Source: Kitasatospora sp. MAP12-44
Lineage (GTDB): Bacteria > Actinomycetota > Actinomycetes > Streptomycetales > Streptomycetaceae
Length of the DNA: 64,000 nt
Direction: 5' to 3'
NCBI RefSeq assembly: GCF_029892095.1
Contig: NZ_JARZAE010000004.1
Location: 2,480,001 to 2,544,000 of the forward strand
Shown: positions 43,422-52,303 of the stretch, piece after piece
Numbering within the stretch: the first letter of the stretch is position 1
Layout of the letters: each line of letters starts with the position of its first letter
Program-made: the position numbers and the translations under genes
The notes under the pieces: model-generated
Databases searched by the model: none
What the model was told of the DNA's origin: nothing
Seen by the model: only the letters and a program-made list of their open reading frames with translations

Positions 43422-44741
43422 GTGAGCGACGATCCCCCGAATACCCTGCTGCGCCGACTGCGCCCGGACCTCTCCCCCTGGCGCGAGTCGCGCGACTTCC
43501 GACTGCTCTGGGGGTCGGGCTGCATCTCCTCCTTCGGCAGCTTCCTGACCTATGTGGCCGTCCCGCTGCAGGTCAAGGAGCTGACCGGCTCCTACCTGGC
43601 GGTCGGCCTGATCGGTGCCGTCGAGCTGCTGCCGCTGATCTTCTTCGGCCTGTGGGGCGGCGCTCTGGCGGACGCACTGGACCGGCGCAAGCTGGTGCTC
43701 TGCTCGGAGGCCGGGCTCGGCCTGCTCTCCGGCCTGCTGCTGCTCAACGCGCTGCTGCCGCACCCGGTGCTGTGGCCGATCTACCTGGTCGCCGGGCTGG
43801 TCGCGGCGGTGGACGGCCTGCAGCGCCCGGCGCTGGACACCCTGGTGCCGCGGATCGTCGAGCACGAGCAGATGACCGCCGCCTTCGCCCTGCTCTCGCT
43901 CTACCGCAGCACCAGTTCGGTGCTCGGCCCGGCGCTGGCCGGCTTCATCTGCGCCTTCGCCGGCGTGCAGACCGCGTACGCGCTGGACGTCGCCACCTTC
44001 GCCGTCTCGCTGCTGCTGCTGGTGCGGCTGCGCGCGGTGCCGCCGCCGACCGGCGCCGAGAAGCCGTCCGTGGCGGCGATCGTGGCGGGCGTCAAGTACG
44101 CCTGGAGCCGTCCGGAGCTGCTCGGCACCTACGTGGTGGACATCGTCGCGATGTTCTTCGCGTTCCCCGTCGCGATCTTCCCGTTCCTGGCCGACGACCT
44201 GCACGCGCACTGGGCGCTCGGCCTGCTGTACGGCGCCTCGGCGGTCGGCTCGCTGGTGGTCTCGGCGACCAGCGGGTGGGCCTCCCGGGTGCACCGGCAC
44301 GGCCGGATGGTGGTGCTGGCCGCGCTCGGCTGGGGTGCGGCGATGGCACTGGCCGGGCTGGTGGGCAACGTCTGGCTGGTGCTGCTCTTCCTGGCGGTCG
44401 CGGGCGGCGCGGACATGGTGAGCGGGATGGGCCGGTCGACCATCTGGAACCAGTCCATCCCGGACGAGCTGCGCGGCCGGCTGGCCGGCGTCGAACTGCT
44501 CAGCTACTCGGTCGGCCCGCAGCTCGGCCAGGCCCGGGCGGGCGGAATGGCCGGGGTTGTCGGGGTGCGCGGCTCGGTCTGGATGGGCGGGTTGGCGTGC
44601 GTGGTCGGCGTGCTGGGGCTGTCGACCGTGCTGCCGAAACTGCTCGCCTACGACGCGCGGACCGACCCGCATGTGGCGGCCGTCCGCGCTCAGCGGGAGC
44701 AGACGGCCGCCCGACCCGACGCCGTCGCACCGGCGGCCTGA
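43422..44741 (+). CDS. MFS transporter (MFS_3/enterobactin-exporter-like)
   Basis: The 439-residue protein has 12 hydrophobic segments and the motif-A-like GGALADALDRRKLVLCSE loop typical of the EntS/MFS_3 group, whose members export siderophores or other small molecules. The N-terminal tail (SPWRESRDFRLLWGSG) is typical of this family in actinobacteria. Nothing adjacent points to the substrate. Confidence 0.92.
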   Translation: MSDDPPNTLLRRLRPDLSPWRESRDFRLLWGSGCISSFGSFLTYVAVPLQVKELTGSYLAVGLIGAVELLPLIFFGLWGGALADALDRRKLVLCSEAGLGLLSGLLLLNALLPHPVLWPIYLVAGLVAAVDGLQRPALDTLVPRIVEHEQMTAAFALLSLYRSTSSVLGPALAGFICAFAGVQTAYALDVATFAVSLLLLVRLRAVPPPTGAEKPSVAAIVAGVKYAWSRPELLGTYVVDIVAMFFAFPVAIFPFLADDLHAHWALGLLYGASAVGSLVVSATSGWASRVHRHGRMVVLAALGWGAAMALAGLVGNVWLVLLFLAVAGGADMVSGMGRSTIWNQSIPDELRGRLAGVELLSYSVGPQLGQARAGGMAGVVGVRGSVWMGGLACVVGVLGLSTVLPKLLAYDARTDPHVAAVRAQREQTAARPDAVAPAA

Positions 44742-44748
44742 CTCGGCG

Positions 44749-45051
44749 TCACTTGCCCCCTTCGCCCTGCTCGGTGGGGCGGTCGCCCTGCTCGGTGGGG
44801 CGACCGTCGGGTTGGGTGGGGCGGCCGTCGGGTTGGGCAGCCTGGTCGTCGTGCCAGCGCGGGTCGGTCTGCCACTCGCGGTTGCGCTCGGCGGCCGTCT
44901 CCAGCGCCCGACCGGCCTCCTCTCGGCTGGCGTACGGGCCGAGCCGGTCCTTGGCCGGGCACTCCGGGCCCTCCTCGACCTTGCCGTGCTTGACGCAGTA
45001 GAACCACTCGCCCGGCCTTCCGGTGGGCTTGCGGCCGAATCCCAGGGGCAT
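44749..45051 (-). CDS. Small conserved hypothetical protein
   Basis: This 100-residue protein has a conserved N-terminal module, EWFYCVKHGKVEEGPECPAK, followed by DRLGPYASREEAGRALETAAERN. Two Cys and a His there could form a metal site. The last 30 residues are a low-complexity PDGRPTQ/TEQGDRP repeat encoded by 12-21 bp DNA repeats. The start has a good site (AGAGGAAGAGGCC). It is divergent from map, a neighbourhood that recurs in streptomycetes. Confidence 0.75.
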   Translation of the reverse strand: MPLGFGRKPTGRPGEWFYCVKHGKVEEGPECPAKDRLGPYASREEAGRALETAAERNREWQTDPRWHDDQAAQPDGRPTQPDGRPTEQGDRPTEQGEGGK

Positions 45052-45144
45052 GGCCTCTTCCTCTCGTCAGGGTGATCATTCCCGGTCACCCGCTTCGCAC
45101 ACGCAGCCGGTGGCGCGGCGGGCCCGAGGGATAGGATCGCGCCC

Positions 45145-45993
45145 ATGGCTCACCTCGTTCCCGGCACCCAGTCCCCCGTCCGCAAGGTCCCGGCGCACAT
45201 CGCCCGTCCGGAGTACGTCGGCAAGCCCGGACCGACCCCGTACACCGGGCCCGAGGTGCAGACCGCCGAGACCATCGACAAGATGCGGATCGCCAGCCGG
45301 ATCGCCGCGCAGGCGATGGCGGAGGCCGCCAAGCTGATCGCCCCGGGCGTCACCACCGACGAACTCGACGCCGTCGCCCACGCCTACATGTGCGACCACG
45401 GCGCCTACCCCTCCGACCTCGGCTACCGGGGCTTCCCCAAGTCGATCTGCACCTCCGTCAACGAGGTGATCTGCCACGGGATTCCGGACTCGACGGTCCT
45501 CCAGGACGGCGACATCGTCAACATCGACGCCACCGCCTACATCCACGGGGTGCACGGCGACCTCAACGCCACCTACCTGTGCGGGGACGTCGACGAGGAG
45601 TCGCGGCTGCTGGTCGAGCGCACCCGGGAGTCGCTCAACCGGGCGATCAAGGCGGTCAAGCCCGGCCGTCAGATCAATGTGATCGGCCGGGTCATCGAGT
45701 CCTATGCGAAGCGCTTCGACTACGGCGTGGTCCGGGACTTCACCGGCCACGGGATCAACACCTCGTTCCACTCCGGCCTGATCGTCCCGCACTACGACAG
45801 TGAGCGGGCCACCGAGGTGATCCGCACCGGGATGACCTTCACCATCGAGCCGATGCTGACCCTGGGCACCTACGACTACGAGATCTGGCCGGACGGCTGG
45901 ACGGTGGTCACCAAGGACCGCAAGCGCACCGCGCAGTTCGAGCACACCCTGGTGGTCACCGCGGACGGCGCGGAGATCCTCACCCTTCCGTAA
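45145..45993 (+). CDS. map: Methionine aminopeptidase, type I
   Basis: The 282-residue protein has the pita-bread fold motifs and metal ligands: [21 protein letters not shown] (two Asp), [13 protein letters not shown] (His), [12 protein letters not shown] (Glu) and QFEHTLVV (Glu). An N-terminal extension of about 40 residues includes [14 protein letters not shown], typical of actinobacterial MapA paralogues. It removes initiator methionine from nascent proteins. Confidence 0.96.
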   Translation: MAHLVPGTQSPVRKVPAHIARPEYVGKPGPTPYTGPEVQTAETIDKMRIASRIAAQAMAEAAKLIAPGVTTDELDAVAHAYMCDHGAYPSDLGYRGFPKSICTSVNEVICHGIPDSTVLQDGDIVNIDATAYIHGVHGDLNATYLCGDVDEESRLLVERTRESLNRAIKAVKPGRQINVIGRVIESYAKRFDYGVVRDFTGHGINTSFHSGLIVPHYDSERATEVIRTGMTFTIEPMLTLGTYDYEIWPDGWTVVTKDRKRTAQFEHTLVVTADGAEILTLP

Positions 45994-46022
45994 GCACTTC
46001 CGTAAGCGGGCTGATCGGCTGC

Positions 46023-46730
46023 TCAGCCGATCAGCCACTGCTCCTCGGCGACCGCGCCCACCTCGGTGCACGCGTCCGTCAGCACGTCCAGCACGCGCAG
46101 CGGGTCCGGCAGCGGCTGCTCGGGGCCGCGCAGCCAGCGCACCTCCGAGCCGTCCGGCAGGGCGGCCGGGGGCAGCAGGGTGTACGAGCCGCGGCAGTGC
46201 CAGCGCAGGCCGGGGTGCTCGGAGACGGTGTCGGGGTGGGTATCCAACGCGCTGGACCACCACTCGTCCTCGTCGGCGGGGGTGCCACGGCTGGTGGTGA
46301 AGAAGAGGTAGCGCTCCTCGCCGACCGCCGCAACCGGGCCCTCGACGCCCAGCTCGGCCAGCCGCTCCAGCGCCAGCACGCCCGCCGCGGCGGGCACGTC
46401 CAGCACGTCGTGGGCGCGCCCGGTGGCGGTGATGAAGTTGGCCTGCGGGTCGCGGGAGAGCCAGCGGCCGAGCTGCTCGGCGTCGGTGGTGGCCTGCGAC
46501 TGCCAGGCGAAGGAGACCGGGTGCTGGGCGGGCGCCGGACAGCCGACCCGGTCACACGAGCAGCGATGGCCCGCGGGATGAGCGGCCGGAGCCAGCGGGA
46601 AGCCGGCCCGGACGGCGCCGAGCAGCAGGTCCAGCCGGGCTGCGGGAGAAGTCACGCCGCCGATGTCCGTTCCGGGGTGCTGCCGATCGCGTCGCTGCCA
46701 CCACGTCGTCCACCTGCTGCTGGCTTCCAT
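46023..46730 (-). CDS. Stand-alone PrimPol-like (bifunctional DNA primase/polymerase N-terminal) protein
   Basis: The ATG at 46730 lies four bases after AAAGGGG and gives 235 residues; the longer frame upstream is not coding-like. The stretch HRCSCDRVGCPAPAQHP near residue 52-68 is the zinc/knuckle motif of the PrimPol N-terminal domain (PF09250 type), followed by NFITATGRAHDVLDVP, in which the usual catalytic Asp-x-Asp is not obvious (DVLDVP). Such stand-alone proteins are widespread in streptomycetes and of unknown role. There is no helicase domain. The 346 bp up to the next gene contain nothing I can support. Confidence 0.75.
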   Translation of the reverse strand: MEASSRWTTWWQRRDRQHPGTDIGGVTSPAARLDLLLGAVRAGFPLAPAAHPAGHRCSCDRVGCPAPAQHPVSFAWQSQATTDAEQLGRWLSRDPQANFITATGRAHDVLDVPAAAGVLALERLAELGVEGPVAAVGEERYLFFTTSRGTPADEDEWWSSALDTHPDTVSEHPGLRWHCRGSYTLLPPAALPDGSEVRWLRGPEQPLPDPLRVLDVLTDACTEVGAVAEEQWLIG

Positions 46731-47076
46731 CGGTCCCCTTTCGCACCTGCTGTGTCGGGTGTGGCACAGCGTTCGACGCAGTATCCGACGCAACGCCCCG
46801 CACCACCCGTTGCTTCCCCGAGTGCACCTGGTCGATCGCCGGACGGCCGGAGCCGGGGTCACCGGGCGGCCGACGCCTTTGGTCCACGGTGCGGAGCGCG
46901 AGAACAGAAGCTCGGCGGGCAGGCGCAGTTCAGCGCGCCACCCGACCCGCACGGGGCCGCTGACCCGGGTGAACCCCGGGGGCGTACAGAGCAGGATAAG
47001 GGAGTGCGGGGCTCTCGCGGACCGGGGGGTTACCGAGGCGTTTGGCCGGTGCCGGTTCAGGTGCGAGGCTGGTGCG

Positions 47077-47295
47077 ATGAGGAGTGCGGAGACCGAATTC
47101 GTGGGCGGGCCACTGGACGGCCGGGTGCTGCCCGTACTGCTGTCCCCATTCAACGCCGTTCCCAAGGTCTACAGCGTCCCGGTGCCCGCGCACGGGGACG
47201 TCCCGGCCCAGACGCTGCGTTATGTGCGGGCCAAGCAGTACGACGCCAAGGGCCGCGCCCGGTGGCGGTACGAGTACGCACCGCCACCGGAATAA
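47077..47295 (+). CDS. Small conserved hypothetical protein
   Basis: A 72-residue protein beginning MRSAETEFVGGPLDGRVLPV and ending RARWRYEYAPPPE. The GGPLDG start and the aromatic C-terminus (Y.Y) are a pattern I associate with short actinobacterial and phage proteins of unknown function. It is predicted to be a small all-beta protein. Codon bias supports coding; no clear ribosome binding site is present. Confidence 0.6.
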   Translation: MRSAETEFVGGPLDGRVLPVLLSPFNAVPKVYSVPVPAHGDVPAQTLRYVRAKQYDAKGRARWRYEYAPPPE

Positions 47296-47348
47296 CCGGC
47301 CCCTGTGGCCCTTCTCACCTTCCGCTCCGCCTTTTGCTACCCCTCGCC

Positions 47349-48023
47349 CTACCCCTCGTCGGCGAGGATCAGGTAGAGCTTCTTGCGGGCCTCGACCAGG
47401 ACCGCGAGCCCCTTGACCCGCTGCTCCTCGGTGCCGGTCGCCATCACCTGGCGGATCGCGTGGTCCACCGAGGCCAGCGCCTGACCGACCTCCTGCACCG
47501 CCTCCCAGCCGACCTCGCGGCCGGTCTGCATCCACGGCTCCGCCGGACCCGCCTCAGCCTCGGCCCGGCCGGCCTCGGTCAACCCGAACAGCCGCTTGCC
47601 ACTGGACTCCTGAGCCGCGATCAGCCCCTCCTCCTCCAGTAGCTGGAGGGTCGGGTAGACCGAACCCGGACTCGGACGCCACGCGCCCTCGGTCCGCTCA
47701 CCGATCTCGGTGATCATCTCGTAGCCGTGCATCGGCCGGTCCTTGAGCAGCGCCAGCAGCGACGCCCGGACGTCCCCGCGCCGCGCCCTGCCACCGTGTC
47801 GCCCACGCCCCCGGCCGCCCCCGCCATGCCCGAACGGCCCACCGCCGCCGAAGGGCCCGCCCCCGCCGAACGGCGGCCCGAACGGCGGCGGCCCGAACCC
47901 CCCGCGCCCGCGCCCTTCACCACGCTCCCCCGGCATCCCCGGCATCCCCCCGAACCCGGGGCCCCGCCGCCTGCCGTGCCCACGCCTACGGCCACCGGGG
48001 CCGTACGAAAATTCCGCGCGCAT
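47349..48023 (-). CDS. PadR-family transcriptional regulator with Gly/Pro/Arg-rich N-terminal extension
   Basis: The C-terminal 130 residues carry the PadR winged helix (SLLALLKDRPMHGYEMITEI, PSPGSVYPTLQLLEEEGLI, KRLFGLTEAGR) and a helical dimerisation tail. The first 80 residues are low-complexity Gly/Pro/Phe/Arg sequence (GPPPFGPPFGGGGPFGGG). I take ATG 48023, 11 bases after GAGAGG; GTG codons at 48032-48035 are too close to that site. It is divergent from a PNPOx gene, with repeated TATCGGTA half-sites between them. Confidence 0.9.
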   Translation of the reverse strand: MRAEFSYGPGGRRRGHGRRRGPGFGGMPGMPGERGEGRGRGGFGPPPFGPPFGGGGPFGGGGPFGHGGGGRGRGRHGGRARRGDVRASLLALLKDRPMHGYEMITEIGERTEGAWRPSPGSVYPTLQLLEEEGLIAAQESSGKRLFGLTEAGRAEAEAGPAEPWMQTGREVGWEAVQEVGQALASVDHAIRQVMATGTEEQRVKGLAVLVEARKKLYLILADEG

Positions 48024-48068
48024 GATGCGCACCACCTCTCGAAGTAGTGTCTCGATACTTCGACGATA

Positions 48069-48110
48069 TATCGGTAACTGTCGCTCGTCAACGCCTACCG
48101 ATAGTCGGTA
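48069..48110. promoter_or_regulatory. Candidate PadR operator (TATCGGTA half-sites)
   Basis: TATCGGTA (48069-48076) is inverted exactly as TACCGATA (48096-48103), which overlaps TACCGA-TAG-TCGGTA (48096-48110). CGATATATCG just upstream is a further 10-bp palindrome. The sites lie between the PadR gene and the divergent PNPOx gene, so both could be controlled. Confidence 0.5.
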
Positions 48111-48141
48111 CCGCCCTTCCGTACCTACGCTGGGAGGACTG

Positions 48142-48678
48142 GTGAACGAGCGCTGGAAGGTGGGTCCGACCGTGCAGCCGAGTGAGATCGCCGAGGTTCT
48201 GAACCGTCCGCTCAGCCGGGAGCTCCTGGCCCGTGACCTGACCCGGCTGGCCTACGTCGCCACGGACGGCACGCCCCGGGCCATTCCGATCGGCTTCCAC
48301 TGGAACGGCTCGGAAGTCGTCATGTGCACGTCGAAGAACGCCGCTAAGCTGCCGGCTCTGCGCCGCAACCCGGCGGTCGCGCTGACGATCGACACCGAGG
48401 TGCATCCGCCGAAGATGCTGCTCATCCGCGGTCGGGCCGAATTGGACGAAGTCGAGGGCATCCCGGAGGAGTTCCTCCAGATGAACGGCTCCTACACGAT
48501 GACGCCCGAGCAGCGGGTCGAGTGGGAGGCCGGCGTCCGCTCGCTCTACGACGGCATGGTCCGGATCGTCGTGACCCCGACCTGGGCGAAGCTGATCGAC
48601 TTCGAGACGACCCTCCCGAGCGCGGTCGAGGAGCTGATCCGGCAGCGGGACGAACGCGAACGCGAACGCGGTGCCTGA
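48142..48678 (+). CDS. PNPOx-like FMN/F420-binding protein
   Basis: The GTG at 48142 follows GGGAGG by about five bases and gives 178 residues. The split-barrel pattern is clear: LTRLAYVATDGTPRAIPIGF, CTSKNAAKLPALRRNPAVAL and KMLLIRGRAELDEVEGIPEE. These actinobacterial proteins bind FMN or F420 and are often redox or stress enzymes of unknown substrate. Its divergent placement with a PadR regulator suggests PadR represses it. Confidence 0.85.
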   Translation: MNERWKVGPTVQPSEIAEVLNRPLSRELLARDLTRLAYVATDGTPRAIPIGFHWNGSEVVMCTSKNAAKLPALRRNPAVALTIDTEVHPPKMLLIRGRAELDEVEGIPEEFLQMNGSYTMTPEQRVEWEAGVRSLYDGMVRIVVTPTWAKLIDFETTLPSAVEELIRQRDERERERGA

Positions 48679-48753
48679 GACCGCGTGAAACCGGAGGCGC
48701 TCGCCGGGCAAAACCGTTGGAGGACCCGGCGGGTTCCGTGCTGGGATGGCGCG

Positions 48754-49761
48754 ATGCAACGAGATACGTCGACGGTGGTGGATCGCGGCCAGTACCCGGA
48801 GGCGGTCACGCCCTGGGAGCGGGCGGCCTGGCGGGAGAGCGCCCTCGGGTGGGCGGAGCGTGAGCTCGCTGCTCGCGGGCTGCGCGAGACGGGGCAGCGC
48901 AGGGTGCGGCTGCGGCCGTGGTCCGTCCTGGTGCGGTTCACCGTCGACGGTCGGCAGCCCGTGTGGTTCAAGGCCAATCCGCCCGCCAGCGCCTTCGAGG
49001 CGGCGCTCACCTCCGCGCTGGCCCGCTGGGTGCCGGAGCACGTACTGGAGCCGCTCACCGTCGACGCCGGGCGCGGCTGGTCGCTGCTCCCCGATGGCGG
49101 TGAGCTCTTCAAGGACGTGCTCAGCCGCGGGCCCGCCGATCCGCGCGCCTGGGAGCAGCCGCTGCGCCAGTACGCGAGCATGCAGCGCGCGCTCGTCCCG
49201 TACGCCGAGGAGATCGAACGACTCGGCGTGCCCAGCGCGCGGACGGCCGCGCTCCCCGAGCTCTTCGACCGGGTCGTCGCCGGGAACAGCGCGCTGCGAG
49301 CGGACGAGCACGGCAGGCTGCGAGAACTCCGCCCGCGCCTGGCGGACTGGTGCGCGGAGCTCGCCGGGCTCGGCGTCGCCGACTCGCTCGACCACTCCGA
49401 CCTGCACGACGGTCAGCTCTTCCACACCGAGGCGGGTCGCAGCACGTTCTTCGACTGGGGCGACGCCAGCGTCTCGCACCCCTTCTGCAGCTTCCTCGTG
49501 CCGGCCGGCAGAGCCCGCGACCAGCATGGTCCCGAGGTGCTGCCCCGGCTGCGGGACGCGTACCTGGAACCCTGGACGGGGGACGGTCGGACGGCGGCGG
49601 AACTGCGGCGTGCGGTGAGCCTGGCGTGGCGACTGGGCGCGATCGGCCGTGCATGCTCCTGGGGCCGGCTCTTCCCCGGGGCGTCCGACGCCACCGACGC
49701 GGCGGGTGCTGCGGAGACCGCCCGATGGATGCTGAAACTCCTTGAGGAGCCGCCGATCTAA
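48754..49761 (+). CDS. Aminoglycoside phosphotransferase (APH)-family kinase-like protein
   Basis: The 335-residue protein (ATG 48754) has the APH catalytic loop LDHSDLHDGQLF (HGDLHxxN-type; Asn is replaced by Gln) and the metal loop FFDWGDASVSHPF. An N-lobe nucleotide region includes VRFTVDGRQPVWFKAN with a candidate lysine. APH-family members phosphorylate antibiotics, choline, homoserine or other metabolites; nothing points to drug resistance here. The ribosome binding site is weak. Confidence 0.85.
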   Translation: MQRDTSTVVDRGQYPEAVTPWERAAWRESALGWAERELAARGLRETGQRRVRLRPWSVLVRFTVDGRQPVWFKANPPASAFEAALTSALARWVPEHVLEPLTVDAGRGWSLLPDGGELFKDVLSRGPADPRAWEQPLRQYASMQRALVPYAEEIERLGVPSARTAALPELFDRVVAGNSALRADEHGRLRELRPRLADWCAELAGLGVADSLDHSDLHDGQLFHTEAGRSTFFDWGDASVSHPFCSFLVPAGRARDQHGPEVLPRLRDAYLEPWTGDGRTAAELRRAVSLAWRLGAIGRACSWGRLFPGASDATDAAGAAETARWMLKLLEEPPI

Positions 49762-49819
49762 CCCGGTAGCCGGGTTGCCGGGTTGCCGGGTGGATCGGCG
49801 GCTCCTGTGCGCGCTGGGA

Positions 49820-51919
49820 TCAGTTCTGGCTCAGGCTGTCGAAGTCGACCTCTCCGGTGGTGCCGCCGCCGTTGTTGTGGGCGGTCATGAAGACGCCCGC
49901 GTCCTGGGTGGCCGCGACGTCGGGAACGGTGGCGCTGCCGACCGTCGTCCAGGTGGTGCCGTCGGTCGAGTAGGAGCCGGTGTAGCTGCTGCCGGTCCGC
50001 ACCAGCTTCAGCCAGGTCGGGTAACTGGCAGCGCCCAGGCCCGAATCGGACGGTGCCGAGTTGCTGTCCAGCTGGCCGCTGCCGGTGCTGTCCCACTGCA
50101 GCACGTAGCCGTTGCCGGGGGTGACCGCGAGGATCAGGTAGCCCGGCGAACTGCCGGGCGCCGTCACGTCGTTGCGGACCATGATGCCCGCCTTGGCCCA
50201 ACTGCTGGTCGCTGCCTGGGCGGTGACCCGCACGATGGTGGTCGAGCCGTCGTGCTCGGCGCCGTGCCGGTAGACGGTGCTGTACTCGTCCGTGCTGCCC
50301 CACGCGTCGGCGCCGCCGCCGAGGATGCCCAGCTGCGTGCCGGACTGCCCGAAGACCGCCGTGGTGTCGCTGTAGGTCAGGTACGGCGACTGCACCGGGG
50401 CGGCCACCCGGACGGTACCGGGCGAGTCACCCGTGGTGTCGCCGCCGCTCCAGCGCGCCTTGACCGTCCCGGTCAGGGTGTCGGTCTCGATCGGCTTGGT
50501 GAGCACGGTCGGTGCGGTGATCCGGAAGGCCGCGATGGCCATCCGACCCGGGCGCACGGTGCCGAAGCCAGTGGCGGTGAGCGGCTTGACCAGCCAGCCG
50601 GCCGGCGCGTTCAGTCCCAGGGTGACGTTGCCGACCGCCGAGCTGCCGTTGTTGGTGAAGGCGGACGTCACGACGGCCGTGGGGCCGTTCAGTTGGGCCG
50701 GGATCGCGGTGTCCAGCGAGATGCTCGGCGGGAACGTACCGGGCTTGTCGGTCTTGGCCACCCGGTAGAGGACGGTGCCGTGGCCCGGGACGGCGGCGCT
50801 GATGGCACCCGGCGTCTCGGTGGTCCGCTTGCTCCAAAGGTCGTGCAGCGTATAGCCCTTGGCGGCGCCCAGGCCGACCGCCTGGGCGGTCGTGCTGATG
50901 GTCGCGGTGGTCGCGTTCTCGTTGAACAGGGCGACCGCGACGCTGCCGTCGGCGAGCGGCTTGGCGAGCACGTCCAGGCCGCCGCTGTTCGCGATCTCCA
51001 CGCCCTGCTTGCCCAGCGGGTCCTGGTCGACGGCGATGACGTCGCGGTTGGTGTAGATCGCCATGGTCTGCGGGGTCGCGGTGCGCAGGTCGGCGCCGGA
51101 GATCAGCGGGGCGGCCATCGCGGCCCAGAGCGAGAACTCCGACTGGTCCTCGATCGGCGTCATGCCGTTGCCGACCTCCAGCATGTCCGGGTCGTTCCAG
51201 GCACCCGGCCCGGCCCCGGCCGCCAGCGCGACATTGGTGTGGAAGTTGCCCAGCATCGAGCCGAAGTCGGCGCTGATGTCGCCGGTGGTGCGCCAGAGGT
51301 TGCCGACGCCGGCGCCCCAGGAGGCGACGTTCTCGTTGCCCCAGTTGCAGAGCGAGTAGACGATCGGACGGCCGGTCTTGGCCAGCGCCGCGCCCATCGC
51401 CTGGTACCGCTGCTGACCGGGGATGTTCTGGTTGTTGCAGTTGTCGTACTTGAGGTAGTCGACACCCCAGGACGCGAACGAGGCGGCGTCCGCGTCCTCG
51501 TGGCCGAGGCTGCCCGGGTAGCCGGCGCAGGTCATCGTGCCCGCGCTCTCGTAGATGCCGAGCTTGAGCCCCTTGCTGTGCACGTACGCGGCGACGCCGG
51601 TGATGCCGTCCGGGAACTTGACCGGGTCGGGGACGAGGTTGCCCGCCGCGTCACGGGACTTGCTCATCCAGCAGTCGTCGATGTTGACGTACTGGTAGCC
51701 GGCCTGCTGCATGCCCGAGGCGACCATGGTGTCGGCGATCTGCTCGACCAGCTTCTCGCTGACGTTGCAGCCGAAGGTGTTCCAGTCGTTCCAGCCCATC
51801 GGGGGCGTCTTCGCCAGCCCGTTGTCCAGTGCGGCCGCCGGTGTCGCCGCCGCCGTGACGACGGCCAGCGGCGCCGCCGTCATGGCGGCGGCGAGCAGTG
51901 CGGCCCACGCCTTCTTCAT
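49820..51919 (-). CDS. Secreted alpha-galactosidase, GH27
   Basis: The ATG at 51919 follows GGAG by five bases and gives 699 residues. A signal peptide (1-33) is followed by a GH27 catalytic domain: TPPMGWNDWNTFGC, NIDDCW, the nucleophile in YLKYDNC (about residue 159) and the acid/base in WNDPDML (about 243). A C-terminal beta-sandwich and a NEW3-type domain (about 415-500) come next, then a jelly-roll/DUF1349-like module of about 180 residues that is likely carbohydrate-binding. It removes alpha-galactose from plant galactomannans and oligosaccharides outside the cell. Confidence 0.94.
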   Translation of the reverse strand: MKKAWAALLAAAMTAAPLAVVTAAATPAAALDNGLAKTPPMGWNDWNTFGCNVSEKLVEQIADTMVASGMQQAGYQYVNIDDCWMSKSRDAAGNLVPDPVKFPDGITGVAAYVHSKGLKLGIYESAGTMTCAGYPGSLGHEDADAASFASWGVDYLKYDNCNNQNIPGQQRYQAMGAALAKTGRPIVYSLCNWGNENVASWGAGVGNLWRTTGDISADFGSMLGNFHTNVALAAGAGPGAWNDPDMLEVGNGMTPIEDQSEFSLWAAMAAPLISGADLRTATPQTMAIYTNRDVIAVDQDPLGKQGVEIANSGGLDVLAKPLADGSVAVALFNENATTATISTTAQAVGLGAAKGYTLHDLWSKRTTETPGAISAAVPGHGTVLYRVAKTDKPGTFPPSISLDTAIPAQLNGPTAVVTSAFTNNGSSAVGNVTLGLNAPAGWLVKPLTATGFGTVRPGRMAIAAFRITAPTVLTKPIETDTLTGTVKARWSGGDTTGDSPGTVRVAAPVQSPYLTYSDTTAVFGQSGTQLGILGGGADAWGSTDEYSTVYRHGAEHDGSTTIVRVTAQAATSSWAKAGIMVRNDVTAPGSSPGYLILAVTPGNGYVLQWDSTGSGQLDSNSAPSDSGLGAASYPTWLKLVRTGSSYTGSYSTDGTTWTTVGSATVPDVAATQDAGVFMTAHNNGGGTTGEVDFDSLSQN

Positions 51920-52303
51920 GCCATCTCCTGGGTGGTGAGAGGTACTTGTGAGGATCGAGGTGTGGGAGCGGGGTGGGAGCAGGGTGGACGCGTGCGAGGT
52001 CCGTTGGCCATGCGCATGGCGACCCCAGGGAATCAAAACTCCACATCACCGGTCAATAACTAACACCGGATTGGGTGCGTCAACTCGCCACTCCCGCAGG
52101 CGACATGAGCATCACATCCCGATCCGTCCGGATTTCCACCACTCCGTCTTACCGGCATCCCGCCAGCGCCGCACCGAGGACACCCCGGCGGAATCACCCA
52201 ACTTCGAACAGCCGCCACCTGCCATCGGCCCCCGTTCGGACGGTGGATACGATGACGAACTCTTGTCTGGGTACGACGTACGACCAACCACGGGGTGGGG
52301 ACC

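Noticed and set aside
46731..47076. Search for a gene or RNA in the 346-bp gap
   Set aside because: Open frames here are short or Arg-rich shadows, and no hairpin or operator stands out.
51920..52303. Possible c-di-AMP (ydaO-type) riboswitch before the lytic transglycosylase gene
   Set aside because: Streptomycete wall-hydrolase genes often carry one, but I could not find the conserved core or the expected paired helices in this gap.
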